A DNA stretch of 64,000 nucleotides from Acetomicrobium hydrogeniformans (GCA_016841745.1 JAENYO010000002.1:372001-436000), one strand, 5' to 3'. Numbered from the stretch's first letter, positions 51,099 to 60,538 are shown. Notes: generated by a model from the letters alone, not told the origin. Numbers and translations: made by a program.

Positions 51099-51310
51099 TT
51101 AAAAGGGGCTCCCCGTGAAGGGAAGCCCCTTTGCTTTGGTAATTATTCCGACTTTCCGTCCATAAATCACAACGACAAGTATGAAGTAGAGCAGTATAAG
51201 TGGAACCATCCCCTTGCTAAAGGGGGAGGGGATAATACTATTCTTGATCGGGTCGCGAAGGGGACCGATGGGAATGATTTTTTCTGTCAATAAAAATGAA
51301 CTCTAAGATT
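51099..51310 (-). pseudogene. remnant of AbgT-type p-aminobenzoyl-glutamate transporter
   Basis: Minus strand from 51308: the frame SSFLLTEKIIP resembles the conserved cytoplasmic motif of AbgT transporters (TEKIVEPRLG), then jumps to GPLRDPIKNSIIPSPFSKG and MVPLILLYFILVVVIYG, which match the later LRDP-SPF segment and following helix of the same family. The intervening hundred or so residues are missing, and the frame stops about 60 residues on. Directly downstream of the AbgA-like gene on the same strand, where abgT is usually found. Decay by internal deletion is the best explanation. Confidence 0.6.
51102..51132. terminator. bidirectional hairpin
   Basis: 12 bp stem with one mismatch (arms about 51102-51114 and 51120-51132, loop about 5 bases), T-rich on both sides, at the end of the AbgT remnant and beyond the eda operon. 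Confidence 0.6.
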
Positions 51311-51311
51311 C

Positions 51312-52586
51312 TTAATGGTTCGAAAGAAGTTCTCCTATAACCTGGCTCAGAAGTTTTACTCCTTTTAAAAGAGCGGTCTCGTCGAAATCAAAATATTCGT
51401 TATGATGACCAGCGGTAATATCAGCACCCAGCATTATGTATGTAGCCTTGCCTCCTTTTTCCTGGACCCGCTTCATCATCCAGGCAGCGTCATCGCTGCC
51501 TCCGAGTTCGGCAGACTTTTCAACTTCATTGAAATCGTCCATCCTGGAAGCTGTTTCCACTACAATGTCTACCAGTTCTTCATCACTTGCGGTTGTGATG
51601 GATTCACCTTTTTTGTATATTCTAAATTCGACTTCGTACATGGAAGCACTGGATTTCGCAATGGTTGATGCTCTTTTGAACATATAGGTAGCAATAGTTT
51701 CAGTTTCTCCCCTTGTTTCAGCTTTCAGCAGGGCATTGGGAGGGATTACGTTCCGACCTTCTCCGGCTTTGAGGATACCCACATTGATCCTGGAAACCCC
51801 GTCCCGGTGGGGAGCGATGGCATGCATGTTCAGAGCTGCATTTGCTGCGGCGAGAAGGGCGTTATGCCCTTCATTCGGAGCTGCCCCGGCATGGGCTGAA
51901 CGGCCATGATATTCAACATCGAACTTGGTAGTGCAAAGAAAACCCGAGGAACCTCCCACAACCTTCCCAGTGGGGAATCCCATCCCAAGATGGATGGCCA
52001 GGAAGTAATCTGAATCATCAAGTATTCCCTTTTCAACTATGGCTTTTGCCCCGCGGACACCCTCTTCGGCAGGCTGGAATATCAGTTTTATGATACCCTT
52101 CAAGGTTTCTTTCTTGTTAACGAGAACTTCAGCTAGGCCCAGCCCCATGGCGGTATGTCCATCATGGCCGCATGAATGCATGGCCCCGGGATTAACGGAT
52201 GAAAAGCCTTCTTTAAAGGGACGGTGTTTTTCATCCTTTACCTCATTGACTTCTACTGCGTCAATGTCAAACCTCAATGAAATTACTGGGCCCGGTTTTC
52301 CGGTATCGAGAATTCCAAGAACTCCCGGAAAACCATTCATTCTATCGATCCATTCCTTTCTAGCTCCCTGTTTTAATGCTCGGTCGGTCTGTTCGGGTAT
52401 GGAGTTTTCATCCCGTCCCATAACGGCAGATTCCTCAATAATCTCTCTTCCTGTCATAACGGCATAGCCCAGTTCAGAGAGCCTTTCTGCGATCAGTGAA
52501 CTGGTTCTGAACTCGAACCAGCCCGGTTCGGCATGTTTATGAAGATCCCGTCTTAAAGCTGTCATCCAGTTCTGTAATTTTTCCAT
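51312..52586 (-). CDS. abgA: AbgA-like aminobenzoyl-glutamate/M20 amidohydrolase
   Basis: 424 residues, slightly shorter than E. coli AbgA and similar along its length. Family-specific pieces: HKHAEPGWFEFRTSSLIAERL near residue 17, GREIIEESAVMGRDE near 45, RFDIDAVEVNEVKDEKHRPF near 105, MHSCGHDGHTAMGLGLAE near 130, FQPAEEGVRGAKAIV near 160, AHAGAAPNEGHNALLAA near 225 and AGHHNEYFDFDETALL near 400. Hydrolyses p-aminobenzoyl-glutamate or similar aroyl/acyl-amino acids; in E. coli it works with AbgB. Four-base spacing to the next M20 gene upstream, so one operon. Confidence 0.85.
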   Translation of the reverse strand: MEKLQNWMTALRRDLHKHAEPGWFEFRTSSLIAERLSELGYAVMTGREIIEESAVMGRDENSIPEQTDRALKQGARKEWIDRMNGFPGVLGILDTGKPGPVISLRFDIDAVEVNEVKDEKHRPFKEGFSSVNPGAMHSCGHDGHTAMGLGLAEVLVNKKETLKGIIKLIFQPAEEGVRGAKAIVEKGILDDSDYFLAIHLGMGFPTGKVVGGSSGFLCTTKFDVEYHGRSAHAGAAPNEGHNALLAAANAALNMHAIAPHRDGVSRINVGILKAGEGRNVIPPNALLKAETRGETETIATYMFKRASTIAKSSASMYEVEFRIYKKGESITTASDEELVDIVVETASRMDDFNEVEKSAELGGSDDAAWMMKRVQEKGGKATYIMLGADITAGHHNEYFDFDETALLKGVKLLSQVIGELLSNH

Positions 52587-52588
52587 GT

Positions 52589-53794
52589 TTATTCTCCAAC
52601 CTCCTCCAGAACATCCAGGGCTACCTGGCAGAGATATTTCACTCCAAAGGGAAGAGCTCTTTTATCCGGGAGAAACCTGTTGTTATGAAGTTTCGGGAAT
52701 TCTTCCGCGGGTTTATCCTGAGGTCTGCAGCCTACCCATACGAAGGCAGAAGGGATCTTTTCGCTGAAGAATGCGAAATCCTCTCCTCCTGGATTGGGCA
52801 TGTCGATTTCATATAACCCCTTTTCTCCAACTATCTTTTTGATCGTATTTCGAGCTATGGCAGTAATTTTCGGATTGTTCATTACCGAGGGGTATCCCCA
52901 GCGGTAATTGACTTCACATGTACCTCCCATCGCTCTGACCGTGCCTTCAACTGTCTCTTCTATTCTCCGGGCAAGCAACTTTCTTGTTTCTGGAGCAAAA
53001 GTACGAACTGTACCATCCAGTTCAACCCTGTCTGCAACTATGTTATAGCGTGTTCCTCCTGTTATTTTTCCGATGGTGATCACTGCAGAATCCAGGGGAC
53101 TTACATTTCTTGATATGAGGGTCTGTAGCGAAGATATAGCCTGTGCTGCTATTACCACAGCATCTATGCCGAATTCTGGAGTAGCTGCATGGGTGCTTTT
53201 CCCGGATATGGATATCTGTAGCCTGTCGGATGCAGCTGACATTATCCCTTCCCGGATACCCAGTTCGCCTGTTTTAAGGGTTGGCCAGATATGGACACCA
53301 AGAATGGCAGAGACTTTTGGGTTTTCAAGGACACCGTCTCTTATCATTCCCGGCGCACCTCCGGTGGGACTGCTTTCCTCAGCCGGCTGAAAAATGAATT
53401 TTATGGATCCCTTTATCTGGTCTTTAATTTCAGAAAGGATATGAGCTGCCCCTAGAAGCATTGCAGTATGGGTGTCATGTCCGCAGGCGTGCATCACACC
53501 CTCATTTTCAGAGGCAAAACTGCAACCAGTTTCTTCCTGAATCTGCAAAGCATCCATGTCTGCTCTCAATGCTATGACAGGACCAGGATTATTTCCCTTG
53601 AGAACACCTACGATTCCTGTTCCTCCAATACCTGTTTTGACTTCCAGGTCCAGGGATTTAAGAATATCTCTCACTTTTCCGGATGTCCTGACCTCTTCAT
53701 AACTTGGTTCCGGGTGGCGATGGAGATCTTTCCAGTATTCCAGGTATGTGTTCCGGTACTTCTGTTCAAGGGTTTCTATCAGGTCTTGAAGCAC
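52589..53794 (-). CDS. M20 family amidohydrolase (hippurate/IAA-amino acid hydrolase type)
   Basis: 401 residues. LHRHPEPSYEEVRTS near residue 23, ALRADMDALQIQEETGCSF near 75, MHACGHDTHTAMLLGAA near 100, FIFQPAEESSPTGGAPGMI near 132, ILGVHIWPTLKTG near 160 and the C-terminal PNFGGEDF-like NPGGEDFAFFSEKIPSAFVWVG near 330. GTG 53794 behind AAGGAGG. Operon with the AbgA-like gene; too short to be AbgB and not alike at the N-terminus, so a second acyl-amino-acid hydrolase. Confidence 0.88.
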   Translation of the reverse strand: MLQDLIETLEQKYRNTYLEYWKDLHRHPEPSYEEVRTSGKVRDILKSLDLEVKTGIGGTGIVGVLKGNNPGPVIALRADMDALQIQEETGCSFASENEGVMHACGHDTHTAMLLGAAHILSEIKDQIKGSIKFIFQPAEESSPTGGAPGMIRDGVLENPKVSAILGVHIWPTLKTGELGIREGIMSAASDRLQISISGKSTHAATPEFGIDAVVIAAQAISSLQTLISRNVSPLDSAVITIGKITGGTRYNIVADRVELDGTVRTFAPETRKLLARRIEETVEGTVRAMGGTCEVNYRWGYPSVMNNPKITAIARNTIKKIVGEKGLYEIDMPNPGGEDFAFFSEKIPSAFVWVGCRPQDKPAEEFPKLHNNRFLPDKRALPFGVKYLCQVALDVLEEVGE

Positions 53795-53997
53795 GTTGAA
53801 ACCTCCTTAATAAATGCCCTCTGAAAAAAATTCAATGCAGATATTGTGATAGACAGAACGCTCTATTAATCAATTCTAACGACTATCATCTGAAGGGCCA
53901 ACCTTACAGGTTGTTCAAGGAGACATACAGAAGATGTATAACAATTTTTAATGGGAAAACATGTTAAAGAGTTAAGATAAGATTCGTGCCCAGCAGG

Positions 53998-54708
53998 TCA
54001 TTTTTTGACCTTCTTGATGATTTTTTCCAACCCGTACATAAGATGGGCTTTCATTGTTTCTGCAGCTTCCCTGGGTTTGTGTTTTTTGACCAGGTCCACT
54101 ATCTGGCGGTGTTCTACCATCATCTTATCCCAGTCCTCATCCTTGAGGTCCAGATATTCGTGTCTTTGAGCATCTATCTCGCTCCTTATGGAACGGAGAA
54201 GTCTCAATGCAAGCTTGTTGCCTCCTATCCTTGCTATGGTTTCATGAAAATCGGAATGGTATTTGAGGTTTTCTTCATTCTTGGGATGGATTTTTTCTTC
54301 ACTATCGGTACTTCGGAGAAGGACTTCTTCCAGCTCCATTATGTCATCGGGGGTAGCTCTCTCGGCAGCCCAGTAGACATTCTGGCTTTCCAGCATGATA
54401 CGTATCTGCATGAGTTCCACCCACGAAGAGTTATCGAAAAGGTAGTTCATAAGTTCAGTGTTGGTGATCTTTCTCAGAGCATCTTCGGAGATAAATGTTC
54501 CCTGGCCGGGTCTGGAATCTACAATACCAAAAACAGCAAGAGATTTAGTTGCTTCTCTTATGCTGTTTCTTCCGACTTCGAACTGCTCGGCCAGTTCCAT
54601 TTCACTGGGTATCTTTTCTCCAGGAGTCCATGTTCCGTCTTTAACGGCTTCAAGCATCTGTTTCAGAACTTCCTGGTAGAGGGTTGTTCTGCTAGCTGGT
54701 TTAATCAT
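53998..54708 (-). CDS. GntR family regulator, FadR/FCD subfamily
   Basis: 236 residues. Winged HTH (about 5-75) with GRNSIREATKSLAVFGIVDSRPGQGTFI, FCD domain (about 95-230) with RIMLESQNVYWAAERA, KYHSDFHETIARIGGNKLALRLL and EHRQIVDLVKKHKPREAAE as metal-binding helices. ATG 54708 has AAGGTGA upstream. Divergent from the TRAP transporter genes (about 320 bases); it is the likely controller of the TRAP/dehydrogenase region, and perhaps of the M20 operon downstream. Confidence 0.9.
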   Translation of the reverse strand: MIKPASRTTLYQEVLKQMLEAVKDGTWTPGEKIPSEMELAEQFEVGRNSIREATKSLAVFGIVDSRPGQGTFISEDALRKITNTELMNYLFDNSSWVELMQIRIMLESQNVYWAAERATPDDIMELEEVLLRSTDSEEKIHPKNEENLKYHSDFHETIARIGGNKLALRLLRSIRSEIDAQRHEYLDLKDEDWDKMMVEHRQIVDLVKKHKPREAAETMKAHLMYGLEKIIKKVKK

Positions 54709-55027
54709 TGAGATCACCTTTTCTGACTTTTAACTAAGATAATATATAAAAAGATTAAAAAAAGAAAGCAAAAAATCTAACAGGTCAATATCTGCCGCCT
54801 CAAGAGAGTATACAGTATCCATTGTTTATGTTGTTGACACTCTCTTCTGACTTGGATATTATAACAGATAATCCAAACATCCTACATTAGGATTATTTGA
54901 ATACAGTATATTCTTATCTCGGGCACAAAGTCTATCCTCAGGGACTTTTTGATTTTGATAAGACCCTTTTCAGCTAACCAGATAGCGGAAGATTTAAAAT
55001 CCATGTAATTTAAAGGAGGGAGTAGTT
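54709..55027 (+). promoter_or_regulatory. divergent GntR/TRAP regulatory region
   Basis: Plus-strand promoter TTGACA (54834-54839), 17-base spacer, TATTAT (54857-54862) for the TRAP genes. The motif ATACAGTAT occurs at 54810-54818 and 54901-54909, flanking it; within GTATACAGTAT and GAATACAGTATATTC these are palindromic and are candidate GntR sites. GGAGG at 55016-55020 is the ribosome site. Confidence 0.55.
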
Positions 55028-55573
55028 TTGCTGGGAGATAGCAATGGTTCAGGCTTACTGGACAAGGTAGAGACAATCCAGCATGTTCTTTTGTTTTTCC
55101 TGATGATGCTGGTAGCCATTCTTGTTTTTATCCAGGTTCTTCTGAGATATGTTTTTAAAGCCCCGTTGATGGGGATAGAGGAAGTTCTTCTATTTCCTAC
55201 GGTATGGCTTTATTTCATTGGAGGAATGAACGCTTCATGCGAGAGAAGCCAGATCGTCGCTCGTGTACTTGAGGTTTTCGTAAAAAAAGAAAAAACCATA
55301 TTTTTTATCCGCACCATAGCATCAATTCTTGCTTTCGGGGTAGTTTTCTGGCTCACTTACTGGGGTTGGGATTTCTTCAAATATTCCATGAAAATGCAGA
55401 AAGAAAGCGCGACCCTTTACATCCCCCTTATTTATTCGGAGTCATGTGTTTTCATAGGTCTTGTGGTGATGTCCTTCTATACCTTCCTGGAGATCTTCCA
55501 TAACCTGAGAATCTTTAAGTATGGCGGAGGTCATGAAGTGCTCGAAAAAGAACTGGAAGGAGGAGAGATCTAA
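55028..55573 (+). CDS. TRAP transporter small permease (DctQ)
   Basis: 181 residues, four membrane helices as in DctQ. LLRYVFKAPLMGIEEVLLFPTVWLYFIGG (in parts) with W and E in the first periplasmic part is the family signature. TTG 55028 behind GGAGGG. One base before the DctM start. Substrate unknown. Confidence 0.9.
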   Translation: MLGDSNGSGLLDKVETIQHVLLFFLMMLVAILVFIQVLLRYVFKAPLMGIEEVLLFPTVWLYFIGGMNASCERSQIVARVLEVFVKKEKTIFFIRTIASILAFGVVFWLTYWGWDFFKYSMKMQKESATLYIPLIYSESCVFIGLVVMSFYTFLEIFHNLRIFKYGGGHEVLEKELEGGEI

Positions 55574-55574
55574 A

Positions 55575-56879
55575 ATGATGGGTACAGTCGCACTTGCACT
55601 GCTTGTTCTTGTTGTCCTTCTGACCCTTGGTGTTCCCCTTCCTTTCTGTTTCGGAGGAGGCCTCATGTTCATGAGTATTGTCGGCGGGGCTACAATGAAG
55701 GGCATGATGCTCTGGGGCCTGGGTCAGATAACCAACCCGGTGCTGCTCTGCGTTCCTCTTTTTATCTTTGCCGGGACCCTTATGAGTGAGAGCGGTATAG
55801 CGAAATACCTTCTGGATTTTGTCAATGTTTTTGTGGGAAGTAAAAGAGGAGGCCTTGGTGTCGTTGCCTCCATCAGTTGTGCCATAATAGGAGCCATTTC
55901 AGGAAGCGGTTTTACAGGGGTAGCAGCTACAGGACCGATCCTCATTCCCAGGATGGAACAGGAAGGTTATCCTCGTGGCTATGCAACGGCTCTTGTAACA
56001 AATTCCTCAATTCTTGGTCTTCTCATCCCTCCCAGTGTTGTCATGATAGTCTATGGCTGGGTTACTGAGACATCCATCCTGGCCTGTTTTCTTGCAACCG
56101 TGGGGCCAGGTATCCTTGTGACTTTCCTCTTTGCTGTTATCAACCTTGTATGGTCCAGGAAGTTTGACCTGACCATAGAGCCCAAACTGCCGATGAAGGA
56201 GAAACTGGTCCAGATAAGGACACGTACCTGGATGGCTCTTCCTGCCCTTATGATGCCCTTCATTATCCTTGGCGGGATTTACGGCGGAATAATGACTCCT
56301 ACTGAAGCTGCTGCTGTAGCTGTTATATACTCGATCCCCGTTGGATTCTTTGTATATAAGGGACTTAATGCCAGGAACTTTTTCAAGATCGCCTGGAGTT
56401 CTGCCACTTCTGTCGGAGCCATCATGGTGATGATCTTTTTCTGCCTGATGCTAAGTCAGACCTTTGTAATGATGAGGGCACCACAGGCAATAGTCCAGCT
56501 TCTCTTCGGAGTGACCCAGAACAAGATAATTCTTCTTATACTCATAAATCTTCTTCTTTTCTTTGTGGGTATGATCGTCAATGATATAACTGGAATTATC
56601 CTCGTAGCGCCTTTACTGTTGCCCCTGGTTCAGGCTATAGGAATAAGTCCCATACATTTTGCTGCGATCATGGGTGTAAACCTTGCCATGGGTGGTGTTA
56701 CCCCGCCCTATGCGAGCATTCTGTATCTTGGAATGAGAATCGGGAACGTGGAATTCATGGATATTATAAAACCTGCCATGGTTCTCCTACTGCTGGGCTA
56801 TGTTCCGGTAGTATTCCTGACATCTTTCTGGCCTGGACTCTCAATGTTCCTTCCCACTCTTCTCGGATTTGTCCATTAG
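55575..56879 (+). CDS. TRAP transporter large permease (DctM)
   Basis: 434 residues, about 12 helices. LGVPLPFCFGGGLMFM at the start, FAGTLMSESGIAKYLLDFVN near residue 65, AIIGAISGSGFTGVAATGPILIP near 97, LIPPSVVMIVYGWVTETSI near 145, and GVNLAMGGVTPPYAS near 375, all typical DctM motifs. ATG 55575 has GGAGGAGAG upstream. Followed 160 bases later by the binding protein gene. Confidence 0.93.
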   Translation: MMGTVALALLVLVVLLTLGVPLPFCFGGGLMFMSIVGGATMKGMMLWGLGQITNPVLLCVPLFIFAGTLMSESGIAKYLLDFVNVFVGSKRGGLGVVASISCAIIGAISGSGFTGVAATGPILIPRMEQEGYPRGYATALVTNSSILGLLIPPSVVMIVYGWVTETSILACFLATVGPGILVTFLFAVINLVWSRKFDLTIEPKLPMKEKLVQIRTRTWMALPALMMPFIILGGIYGGIMTPTEAAAVAVIYSIPVGFFVYKGLNARNFFKIAWSSATSVGAIMVMIFFCLMLSQTFVMMRAPQAIVQLLFGVTQNKIILLILINLLLFFVGMIVNDITGIILVAPLLLPLVQAIGISPIHFAAIMGVNLAMGGVTPPYASILYLGMRIGNVEFMDIIKPAMVLLLLGYVPVVFLTSFWPGLSMFLPTLLGFVH

Positions 56880-57039
56880 TTCCCAGCTCAGAGCAAGCTG
56901 AAATACCTGAAAGTAATGTGTAGCATCGGAGTTTCTGTTTTTAAGAAAATACCTTTTTGTTTAGAAAAGTTCATACAGTTCTTCTTTCAGGAGAACTATG
57001 AAAAAAAGATAGTACCAAATCAAAAGGAGGCGACAAGAA

Positions 57040-58047
57040 GTGAAAAAGTTTGTTCTGTTTCTGACCATCATTGCCCTGGTCTTCACCATGGGAGCCGCAG
57101 GCACCGCTGATGCAAAACCGAAGTATGTCTGGAAACTTTCCCATGTCCGTCCCCAGGGGACAACCATTGACAACGACCTTACCTGGTTCGCTGACAAGGT
57201 TATGAAAGATTCTGAAGGCAAGATCAAGATCGATATTTTCGCCGCCAGCCAGCTTGGAGACTATACAGTGGTCCATGAGAGGATCAGTGTAGGAGCAGTA
57301 GATATGGCCTGCCAGCCCCCAGGAGTTGCCGCTGACAAAAGGATTCAGATCCTGAACCTCCCCTCACTTGTGACAAACTGGGAAGAGGCCAAGACTGTCT
57401 ATGCTACAGGCAGCGTGCTTATGGATACAGCGGCTGAACTTTTTGCCAAACAGGATATCAAGTATCTTGCTGCTTATCCCGTGTATTTCGGCGGTATAGC
57501 CCTCAAAGCAGATCCTGTTTCTCCCGGAGATCCCGATGTCAAGAAGGGCATAAAAGTCCGTGTTCCTCCGATGAAGTCCTTCCAGCTTCTCGCTAACGCT
57601 CAGGGTTACCAGGCTACCCCCATACCCTTTTCAGAGGCCTTTACAGCCATTCAGACTGGTATTGTCGACGGAGTCATAGGTTCCGGAGCAGAAGGTTATT
57701 ATGCTAACTTCAGAGATGTCATCAAATATTACATTCCCGCCAATACCCACTTTGAGCAGTGGTATCTGTACATGAACATGGAAACATTCAATAAACTCCC
57801 GGATGATCTCAAGAAGGTAGTCCTTGATGTTGCTGCTGAGTTTGAAGCCCGCAGAATGGTGCAGGCAGAAAAAGATCAGTCTGCAAATGAAAAACGCCTT
57901 GAGGATTATGGTGTGAAGGTTGTAACCCTCAGCAACGAAGAGCTTGCTGCCATAGGTAAAAAGGTCCGAGCAGAAGTATGGCCCGAAATGGAGAAGGATC
58001 TTGGTGAAGAATGGGCCAAATCCATTCTCGACAAAGTAGTTCAATAG
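57040..58047 (+). CDS. TRAP transporter substrate-binding protein (DctP), copy 1
   Basis: 335 residues. Signal peptide about 1-26 (MKKFVLFLTIIALVFTMGAA then GTADA), DctP fold with the conserved Arg in GIKVRVPPMKSFQLLANAQGY near residue 170, the ligand region PFSEAFTAIQTGIVDGVIG near 195-210 and FEQWYLYMNMETFNKLPDDL near 245. GTG 57040 behind AAGGAGG. Delivers an organic or amino-acid-derived acid to DctQM. A close relative lies at 61883-62887. Confidence 0.92.
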   Translation: MKKFVLFLTIIALVFTMGAAGTADAKPKYVWKLSHVRPQGTTIDNDLTWFADKVMKDSEGKIKIDIFAASQLGDYTVVHERISVGAVDMACQPPGVAADKRIQILNLPSLVTNWEEAKTVYATGSVLMDTAAELFAKQDIKYLAAYPVYFGGIALKADPVSPGDPDVKKGIKVRVPPMKSFQLLANAQGYQATPIPFSEAFTAIQTGIVDGVIGSGAEGYYANFRDVIKYYIPANTHFEQWYLYMNMETFNKLPDDLKKVVLDVAAEFEARRMVQAEKDQSANEKRLEDYGVKVVTLSNEELAAIGKKVRAEVWPEMEKDLGEEWAKSILDKVVQ

Positions 58048-58062
58048 AGTCCTGAAATCCGA

Positions 58063-58092
58063 GAAGGGGAGCAGATCTGACTGCTCCCCTTC
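58063..58092 (+). terminator. terminator of TRAP operon
   Basis: Perfect 12-bp stem, arms 58063-58074 and 58081-58092, 6-base loop. Confidence 0.75.
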
Positions 58093-58243
58093 ATATATGG
58101 AAGGTAATGGTATTTTCTCAAAAATTTTTTCTTCGAAACAAATCTAGGATCTTCGGAAATTAGGATAAGAAAACTTTTATAATTCCAGTATTTTAATGAG
58201 AAGTACAAAATCGGGCCTTATTTATCGGAAGGAGGAAGTCAAA

Positions 58244-59329
58244 TTGAAATTTGCAGTTCTCGGAAGTGGTAATGGAGCCAGAGCCTGGTGTGCCCAGATA
58301 GCAGCCAAGGGTCATCCTGTAATGATGTGGGAACCCCTTGAGTCTACGGAAGATTATCTGAAACTGAGGGAAGAAAAGGAAATGTACCTTGAAGGTGATA
58401 TTCAGATAGGCGGTAAACTTGCCGGAGTTACCATGGATATCGAAGAGGCCATGGATGGAGCCGATTTTCTTCTGGTGATTGTTCCTTCCTTTGCCCATGA
58501 ACCTATTTTCAGGAAAATGATCCCCCATCTCAAGGACGGACAGAATATTGTTGTAGTACCAGGAAACTTTGCCGGGTTCCGTTTAAGGAAAATGATGAAA
58601 GATGCAGGAGTAGTAAAGGATATCACCATATCTGAAACTGCTTCCATGCCCTATGCCTGCAGGATAGATACCTATAATACAGTCATGATCTTCAAGAGAA
58701 AATTTGAGATGAAGATGGGAACTTCTCCCCAGTCCAAAAATGCAGAGATGTGCGGAGTCCTTAATGATGTTTTTGAGGGTTACGTGAAATATCTTCCTGC
58801 TGAAAACCTTCTCGAAGTAGACCTTGATAATGTCAACTATATACTTCATCCATTCCCGGTCCTTTTCAACTACGGCGAAATAGAGAAGAACGGAAAGACC
58901 TATATGCACTATATGGATGGAATTACTCCGGTTCTTTCTGAAAAGATGATGAAGATGGATGAGGAGCGCATGGCCATAGGAGCAAAGCTTGGGCTCAAAC
59001 TGCAGGATTGCCTTTCCCAACTCAAGATGTATTATGGACATAATGATACTGAAACCATCTATGATTTTGTAAACAGCGATGATTCACCCTATAAAGATCT
59101 TGTTGGTCAGAATATCAAAGGCCGTTACATTACGGAGGATGTTCCCGGTGTTGTTGTTCCTGCCCTTCAGCTTGCAAAGAAAGCTGGTATGGAAGTTCCA
59201 ATAGCCGAACTTGCAGTGAAAGTAGCTTCTTTCCTCCATGATACGGATTATGTAGAAAAAGGGACTAACCTTGAAAGCCTTGATATAGCGAACCTCTCTA
59301 TCGAAGAGATCGTAAAAATGGTTTCGTAG
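58244..59329 (+). CDS. NAD/NADP octopine/nopaline dehydrogenase family protein
   Basis: 361 residues. N-terminal Rossmann domain with FAVLGSGNGARAWCAQIAAKG (residues 4-23), VVPGNFAGFRLRKMMKD near 107 and SETASMPYACRIDTY near 130; the C-terminal NAD_Gly3P_dh/ODH helical domain contains the conserved His/Asp pairs in ILHPFPVLFNYGEIEKNGKT and YYGHNDTETIYDF near 198 and 268. Family members make or break opines (N-carboxyalkyl amino acids), releasing an amino acid and a 2-oxo acid. TTG 58244 sits 8 bases after GGAGG. Lies with TRAP transporter and two cyclodeaminase-family genes; substrate by inference an opine-like compound. Confidence 0.85.
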   Translation: MKFAVLGSGNGARAWCAQIAAKGHPVMMWEPLESTEDYLKLREEKEMYLEGDIQIGGKLAGVTMDIEEAMDGADFLLVIVPSFAHEPIFRKMIPHLKDGQNIVVVPGNFAGFRLRKMMKDAGVVKDITISETASMPYACRIDTYNTVMIFKRKFEMKMGTSPQSKNAEMCGVLNDVFEGYVKYLPAENLLEVDLDNVNYILHPFPVLFNYGEIEKNGKTYMHYMDGITPVLSEKMMKMDEERMAIGAKLGLKLQDCLSQLKMYYGHNDTETIYDFVNSDDSPYKDLVGQNIKGRYITEDVPGVVVPALQLAKKAGMEVPIAELAVKVASFLHDTDYVEKGTNLESLDIANLSIEEIVKMVS

Positions 59330-59384
59330 GAGTTATTCCAAGGCTACGTATCCAGAAATACAATAATTTTCGGACTCAATGTGT

Positions 59385-59437
59385 AATAAGGTCTCGCCTG
59401 GATTTATCGCTCAGATAAATCCAGGCGAGACCTTATT
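59385..59437 (+). terminator. long perfect hairpin after ODH gene
   Basis: 24-bp perfect inverted repeat, arms 59385-59408 and 59414-59437, 5-base loop, then TCTTGTTC. Confidence 0.75.
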
Positions 59438-59561
59438 TCTTGTTCGTACAATGCGGCTTTGAATGTCTTTCAAAAACTGATTTTATTAAGAGTATCCAGG
59501 GGTAAGTATTTATGGATAATTATCCAGAGTTCAGTTATATTTGTTCAAGGAGGGTGATGAA

Positions 59562-60440
59562 ATGAAAAAACATTTTTTGAATCATCTTAGAATTATTACG
59601 GTTGCAGAAGACTCGGTTACTTATGGCAGTGACCTATGGGGGCAGCATGGAATATCATTTTTTCTGGAAGCTACAAATGAATCCAGCACACAGAACATTA
59701 TTTTTGATGTTGGGCAGAATTACCAGGCTCTTAAACACAATATGGATGTCCTCGGAATAAACGTCCAGAAAATAGATGCCGTTGTTTTAAGTCATTCTCA
59801 TCGGGATCATACAACCGGACTTGTTCCTCTTTTGCAAGATGTTGGAAAAACTAATGTTCCTATTATCGCGCATCCGGATATTTTTCATAGTAGCTTTATA
59901 ATAGAGCCCTCTTTAAAATATGCGGGAATGAGAGAAAGGAAAGATCTTATTGGTTTGAATGAGGGGAGGTTCATCCTGACCTCAGATCCGCTTTCCATAT
60001 TGCCAGGACTCTCTACCAGTGGTGAGATTCCAAGGATAACTGATTTTGAGGACCCAGGTCTTGCTCTTTATATGATTCGAAATGGAAAACTTGTTCAAGA
60101 TAAAGTCTTTGACGATATGTCTCTTGTCGCGAACGTAAGAGGAAAAGGGATAATTATTCTTACAGGTTGCAGCCATGCAGGAGTGGTAAATATCGTAAAA
60201 CAGGCTTTAACCCTCTTTCCAGGAGCTCCTTTAGAGGGAATTGTAGGAGGTTTTCATTTGGTAGATGCTTCAAGAGATAAGATCAACAAAGTTATTGATG
60301 CCCTGACGGAATTTCATCCACAATGGATTTCAGCCGGGCACTGCACGGGTTTTGAGGCGCAAATGGCTTTGGTTGAAAAGTTTGGTTCCCGGTTCACTCC
60401 TTTACATTCGGGAAGCATTTTTGATATTCAAAGTCAATGA
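59562..60440 (+). CDS. MBL-fold metallo-hydrolase
   Basis: 292 residues. Metallo-beta-lactamase fold with the zinc motif VVLSHSHRDHTTGLVPLL near residue 75, downstream metal ligands in ILTGCSHAGVVNIV near 205 and ISAGHCTGFEA near 260. The group is like 7,8-dihydropterin-6-yl-methyl-aminobenzene phosphate synthase proteins; activity unknown. ATG 59562 has AGGAGGGTGA upstream. Codon use seems slightly more AT-rich than its neighbours (impression only). Confidence 0.88.
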   Translation: MKKHFLNHLRIITVAEDSVTYGSDLWGQHGISFFLEATNESSTQNIIFDVGQNYQALKHNMDVLGINVQKIDAVVLSHSHRDHTTGLVPLLQDVGKTNVPIIAHPDIFHSSFIIEPSLKYAGMRERKDLIGLNEGRFILTSDPLSILPGLSTSGEIPRITDFEDPGLALYMIRNGKLVQDKVFDDMSLVANVRGKGIIILTGCSHAGVVNIVKQALTLFPGAPLEGIVGGFHLVDASRDKINKVIDALTEFHPQWISAGHCTGFEAQMALVEKFGSRFTPLHSGSIFDIQSQ

Positions 60441-60538
60441 CCAGACAAATATTTTAAGGTGGTAATGGAAAGGTCTATTCGAATTGTCCATAGAAATATG
60501 ATCATGAAAAACAACTTGTCACTTCTCTCTTGAGAAAA

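Noticed and set aside
53986-54711. 241-codon plus-strand frame opposite the GntR gene
   Set aside because: Mirror of a clear winged-helix/FCD protein; composition is non-protein-like.
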